From contig JAENZQ010000010.1 of assembly GCA_016841185.1 (NCBI GenBank), forward strand, positions 47,529 through 111,528: a stretch of 64,000 nucleotides of DNA, written 5' to 3'. The stretch comes from Anaerovorax odorimutans (GTDB taxonomy: Bacteria; Bacillota; Clostridia; Peptostreptococcales; JAAYPU01). The position numbers and the translations under genes were made by a program. The notes under the pieces are model-generated. The model saw only the letters and a list, made by a program, of their open reading frames with translations, was not told where the DNA came from and ran no database searches. Of the stretch, positions 61,399 to 64,000 are shown piece after piece (positions within the stretch are counted from its first letter, which is position 1; each line of letters opens with the position of its first letter).

Positions 61399-62553
61399 TT
61401 ATTGGGTTATTATTTTAAAAATATTGTCTGCAATTAGCGGGCTTTTATATATCTTGTCTTCATATTGTATATAATCATCATAAAGAATGATTTCCGACTT
61501 CTTATCATTGAATAAAAATTTTAGAGAAGCTCTTGCTTTGTTCCGGGGGCCGATTTCTTTTTCTGCAGGTTCTTTTTCAGCTTTTATTAAAGCTCTGATG
61601 AATTCCAATCGATAATAGGACTGGTCCTCAAAATCATATTTATCGCCGGCATCATCTACAATAAGCGTATGTGAATTAAATAAATCACTGAATAGTAGTT
61701 TTTTCTCTTCATACCTTTCTTGGACGCTGCCTTTTATTAACTCAACAAGCTCCGGTTTAACCTTAAAGTAAGATATTTCTCCCATGATATCCAACCGAAT
61801 CACTTCGTTATTCATGAATGTCAAAACTGCATTTCTGGCTTCGGAACTCATTGCCACCTTGTATAACGGGTATTCGGGCGAAACCCTCTTCATGGATGGA
61901 TTATCAATAGCTCCAACAAACTCCAGTACTTTCTTGATTTCTTCAGTTAATTCTTCATCTGCCAAAATCTTTCTATCGTTATCAACCGCTTCAATAACGA
62001 CTTCCTTTGGGACAATGCCTTGTATATATGTATTTAAGTGTTCCAAATATACAGCTTCAAGTTCATTAATAAGCTTTGTCAGTCCTTCAGAATTATCTCG
62101 ATAACCTGAAAACCCCGACTCATCTTTTATAAAAACTCTGTTTTTATTAAAATAGATATGGATATTTTTGCTTTGGAGATATAGCTCATAATCAAATTCC
62201 TGAAATATAATAGGGATATTGGCATTTTCAAGTTCTAACAAAGACAACATCATTTCTATATTTTTTATATCATTATCCGCCAGATATATCAAAAAATCTG
62301 CTCCTGCAGAATTTTTAAGGTATATTTCATCTGAGGATCGAAGTATTTCGATAATCACGTTGGTTTTAATATTTTCATCTACGATCTTTATTTCGGAATT
62401 GCGGGAACTGTGTGTTTCACTGCTTTCCTCCATAATGGTCCTTGCATCTTTTTTTTCATCTGCATCCTCTTTTTGCAGTCCGAAAAAAATTCCTGCAGCT
62501 GCCAATACAATCATTAGAAACAGTCCTATTCCTTTCATAGCTTTTGTATTCAT
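61399..62553 (-). CDS. Membrane-anchored extracytoplasmic protein of unknown function
   Basis: 384 residues with one N-terminal transmembrane helix (about 7-25) and a polar, acidic stalk (26-60, DADEKKDARTIMEESSETHS). The exported part is mixed alpha/beta with no catalytic motif I recognise. Repeated segments of the type FNDKKSEIILYDDYIQYEDK at the C-terminus look like small beta-hairpins. It lies directly downstream of the LCP gene, with a terminator between the two, so a wall-related role is possible. AGGGAAGTGAG precedes the ATG. Confidence 0.6.
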   Translation of the reverse strand: MNTKAMKGIGLFLMIVLAAAGIFFGLQKEDADEKKDARTIMEESSETHSSRNSEIKIVDENIKTNVIIEILRSSDEIYLKNSAGADFLIYLADNDIKNIEMMLSLLELENANIPIIFQEFDYELYLQSKNIHIYFNKNRVFIKDESGFSGYRDNSEGLTKLINELEAVYLEHLNTYIQGIVPKEVVIEAVDNDRKILADEELTEEIKKVLEFVGAIDNPSMKRVSPEYPLYKVAMSSEARNAVLTFMNNEVIRLDIMGEISYFKVKPELVELIKGSVQERYEEKKLLFSDLFNSHTLIVDDAGDKYDFEDQSYYRLEFIRALIKAEKEPAEKEIGPRNKARASLKFLFNDKKSEIILYDDYIQYEDKIYKSPLIADNIFKIITQ

Positions 62554-62602
62554 AATCTCACTTCCCTGTTAATCCTTATCTTTTTTAGTATCCGTTTATG
62601 GT

Positions 62603-62628
62603 AAAAAGGATTTTGCACAGCAAAATCC
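62603..62628 (-). terminator. Intrinsic terminator of the LCP gene
   Basis: A 9-bp perfect stem GGATTTTGC (62608-62616) / GCAAAATCC (62620-62628) with a 3-nt loop. On the minus strand it ends in TTTTT (62607-62603), 33 nt after the LCP stop. Confidence 0.72.
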
Positions 62629-62660
62629 CTCTATAACATCTCAGTCTGGTTATTAAAATA

Positions 62661-63641
62661 TTATTCTTCTTCGTTACTGTTTTGGGTGTTTTCTTCTTCT
62701 TCACCCGTTTTATATATACTCTCTATCATTTCCGCTGTTTTTTCAACATCTGCTAAAAAATATGACAGGCCCTGTGAATTAAAGGCGCCTCCCGGCAAAG
62801 AATGCGTAGAAAGATCTTCAGCACTCATCCCAATAGCAGAAGTTGCCAGTTTTGCTATTTCACTTAATGGTATATCCGTTTTTACATATTTTAATACAGT
62901 ATTTGCTACAATGGGAAGTCGATAGCTTAATGTCTTCTTAAAAGCTGCTTTCATGAATTCCTGCTGGGTTTTCATTCTTCCGATGTCACCATCCGGATAT
63001 CCTGTTCCGTCATTGTTTTTCCTAAATCTTAAAAATTGTATGGCTTCTTTACCTGAAAGTACTTGGTCTCCCTTTTGCAAATCAATGTGAAGAGGAGGAC
63101 TGTCATAAGGGTCATCGTATTTCATTCTCATAGGAACATACACCGGAACCCCGCCAAGAGAATCTACGACCTTCTCTACGCCGTCATATTTGACCCTTAT
63201 ATAATAATCAATAGGCATGCCTAAAAGTGTATCACTCACTGCAGCTTTTACTCCCTCTATTTCTTCATCAAAGTAAACAGCATTTATTTTTTTCTTATCG
63301 GCACTGTTGTATCCTTCTCTTGGATAATATGTATCCCTGGGAACTGAAATAATATCTACCTTTTTTATGTCCGGATCATAACTTGCAACCATAATGGTAT
63401 CCGTCCGGGGTCCTTCCATGCCTAAAAGCATCACATTGATCCTGTTGCTTTTATTAAACATATAATCAAAAGAATTATTATCACTGTCATCGGGCTGAAG
63501 CGGGTTATCGGTAACCAAGTCACCTTCCTCCGCTCCGGGAGATGAAGGCTCAAAAATTCGGTCATATGCCAGCATGCTTCCGGTAAATATAAATGTAAAT
63601 ATCAAAAAAGTCACTACAAAATATTTAGCAAATACTCTCAT
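62661..63641 (-). CDS. LytR-CpsA-Psr (LCP) family glycopolymer ligase
   Basis: 326 residues. One N-terminal helix (about 7-27), a linker, then the LCP domain: MLLGMEGPRTDTIMVASYDP, VDIISVPRDTYYP, KKINAVYF, GGVPVYVPMRMKYDD, LSGKEAIQFLRFRKNNDGTG, YPDGDIGRMKTQQEF. The Arg/Asp residues that bind the pyrophosphate lipid are present. An acidic tail (EEEENTQNSNEEE) ends it. LCP enzymes join undecaprenol-linked glycopolymers to peptidoglycan, so this may attach a product of this locus. GAAGGGAC precedes the ATG. Confidence 0.92.
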   Translation of the reverse strand: MRVFAKYFVVTFLIFTFIFTGSMLAYDRIFEPSSPGAEEGDLVTDNPLQPDDSDNNSFDYMFNKSNRINVMLLGMEGPRTDTIMVASYDPDIKKVDIISVPRDTYYPREGYNSADKKKINAVYFDEEIEGVKAAVSDTLLGMPIDYYIRVKYDGVEKVVDSLGGVPVYVPMRMKYDDPYDSPPLHIDLQKGDQVLSGKEAIQFLRFRKNNDGTGYPDGDIGRMKTQQEFMKAAFKKTLSYRLPIVANTVLKYVKTDIPLSEIAKLATSAIGMSAEDLSTHSLPGGAFNSQGLSYFLADVEKTAEMIESIYKTGEEEENTQNSNEEE

Positions 63642-64000
63642 TATTAGTCCCTTCCGTTCTAAGGTTATGTACCCATTTTATCATAAAACAATTCAGTTAA
63701 ATATCTTTTATCTCTATTTTAGTTCAGGAAAATCATGTTATGTCACTAAAATATTTTACAATATATTTATATTAAAGAGAAGTAAAAAATAATAATAACT
63801 ATTTATATTGACGGTTTTTTGTCGACAAAGTTCCATGAAAGTAATGTAAGGGGACACACCTCTCGCTTTAGGGTCAATCTTTCCCGGGAATGTCCCCTCA
63901 ACCGCAAATACTAAATTCTTTTACTTGTCCTTATACAAATGGATATACAGAAGGGGTAAATAACAGGGTTAAAGTATTAAAAAGAAATGCATAGGGGGCG
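63642..64000. other. Non-coding end of window with a GGGGACA..TGTCCCC element
   Basis: The region holds the LCP 5' flank, for which I see no convincing promoter. It also has a TTGTCGACAA palindrome (63819-63828) and a repeat with ends GGGGACACACCTC and GGGAATGTCCCC (about 63854-63897), of the family at 45750 and 59806. No gene is supported in the last 100 nt. Confidence 0.6.

Noticed and set aside
63819..63828. TTGTCGACAA palindrome as an operator
   Set aside because: Too short and isolated; no regulator gene or matching second site is nearby.

Overview
The window is about 64 kb of AT-rich DNA from a low-GC Gram-positive bacterium, most likely of the class Clostridia. Shine-Dalgarno sites are strong (AGGAGG type), GTG and TTG starts occur, and the cell-wall genes are of Firmicute type: an LCP-family ligase, an Amj-family flippase, a TupA-like ATP-grasp protein and an EPS-associated MarR-like regulator. 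I cannot assign a genus. No rRNA, tRNA, CRISPR array or phage gene was seen. Nearly the whole window is one large surface-glycan locus, almost all of it on the minus strand.

Layout. (1) 1-8000: the end of galU, then pgi, a PglF-type UDP-HexNAc 4,6-dehydratase, a plus-strand O-antigen ligase/polymerase-like protein and a long initiating sugar-phosphate transferase. (2) 8000-12150: an unstable accessory island with two HepT/MntA (type VII) toxin-antitoxin pairs, a truncated third hepT in a tandem duplication, a RAYT (HUH) transposase, a broken glycosyltransferase and a repeat built on GGGGTCAGGC. (3) 12156-35639: a tightly packed minus-strand operon of about 23 kb. It holds phosphomannomutase, ManC, Gmd and Rmd (GDP-D-rhamnose supply), the Wzm/Wzt exporter, five GT4 glycosyltransferases, a coiled-coil methyltransferase, an acetyltransferase, a very large GT-C-like membrane protein, an LPG-synthase-TM protein, a nitroreductase and a polyprenyl-phosphate-sugar synthase-like GT2. 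It resembles the A-band (common antigen) D-rhamnan systems of Gram-negative bacteria. A promoter and a leader terminator (possible attenuator) precede it. (4) 35873-42410: rmlA, rmlD, rmlB, rmlC (dTDP-L-rhamnose) and ugd, separated by repeats and decayed four-helix-bundle genes. (5) 42616-44328: two plus-strand glycosyltransferase genes (GT2 and GT-D fold). (6) 44797-59697: a second minus-strand operon headed by a winged-helix regulator with its own palindromic operator. It encodes a Wzx-type glycan pathway: PglC, PglD and LegC/PglE homologues (diacetylbacillosamine-type primer), UDP-GlcA 4-epimerase, Wzx, Amj, TupA, a P-loop kinase and several glycosyltransferases. (7) 60184-63641: a lipid glucosyltransferase-like GT4, an unknown anchored protein and an LCP ligase that may attach the finished glycan to the wall.

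How the parts fit. Nucleotide-sugar genes supply GDP-D-Rha, dTDP-L-Rha, UDP-GlcA/GalA and UDP-diNAcBac. Two export routes, Wzm/Wzt and Wzx plus the Wzy-like protein, use them.

Two signals stand out. First, a short beta-sandwich module ending in an EGxxWF-like motif recurs in three unrelated proteins of the ABC locus (a free anchored protein, an acetyltransferase fusion and a GT-C fusion). Second, several families of short intergenic repeats have entered coding genes in frame (rmlB, the legC-like aminotransferase twice, the pglD-like acetyltransferase), while four-helix-bundle genes between the biosynthetic genes are mostly broken.
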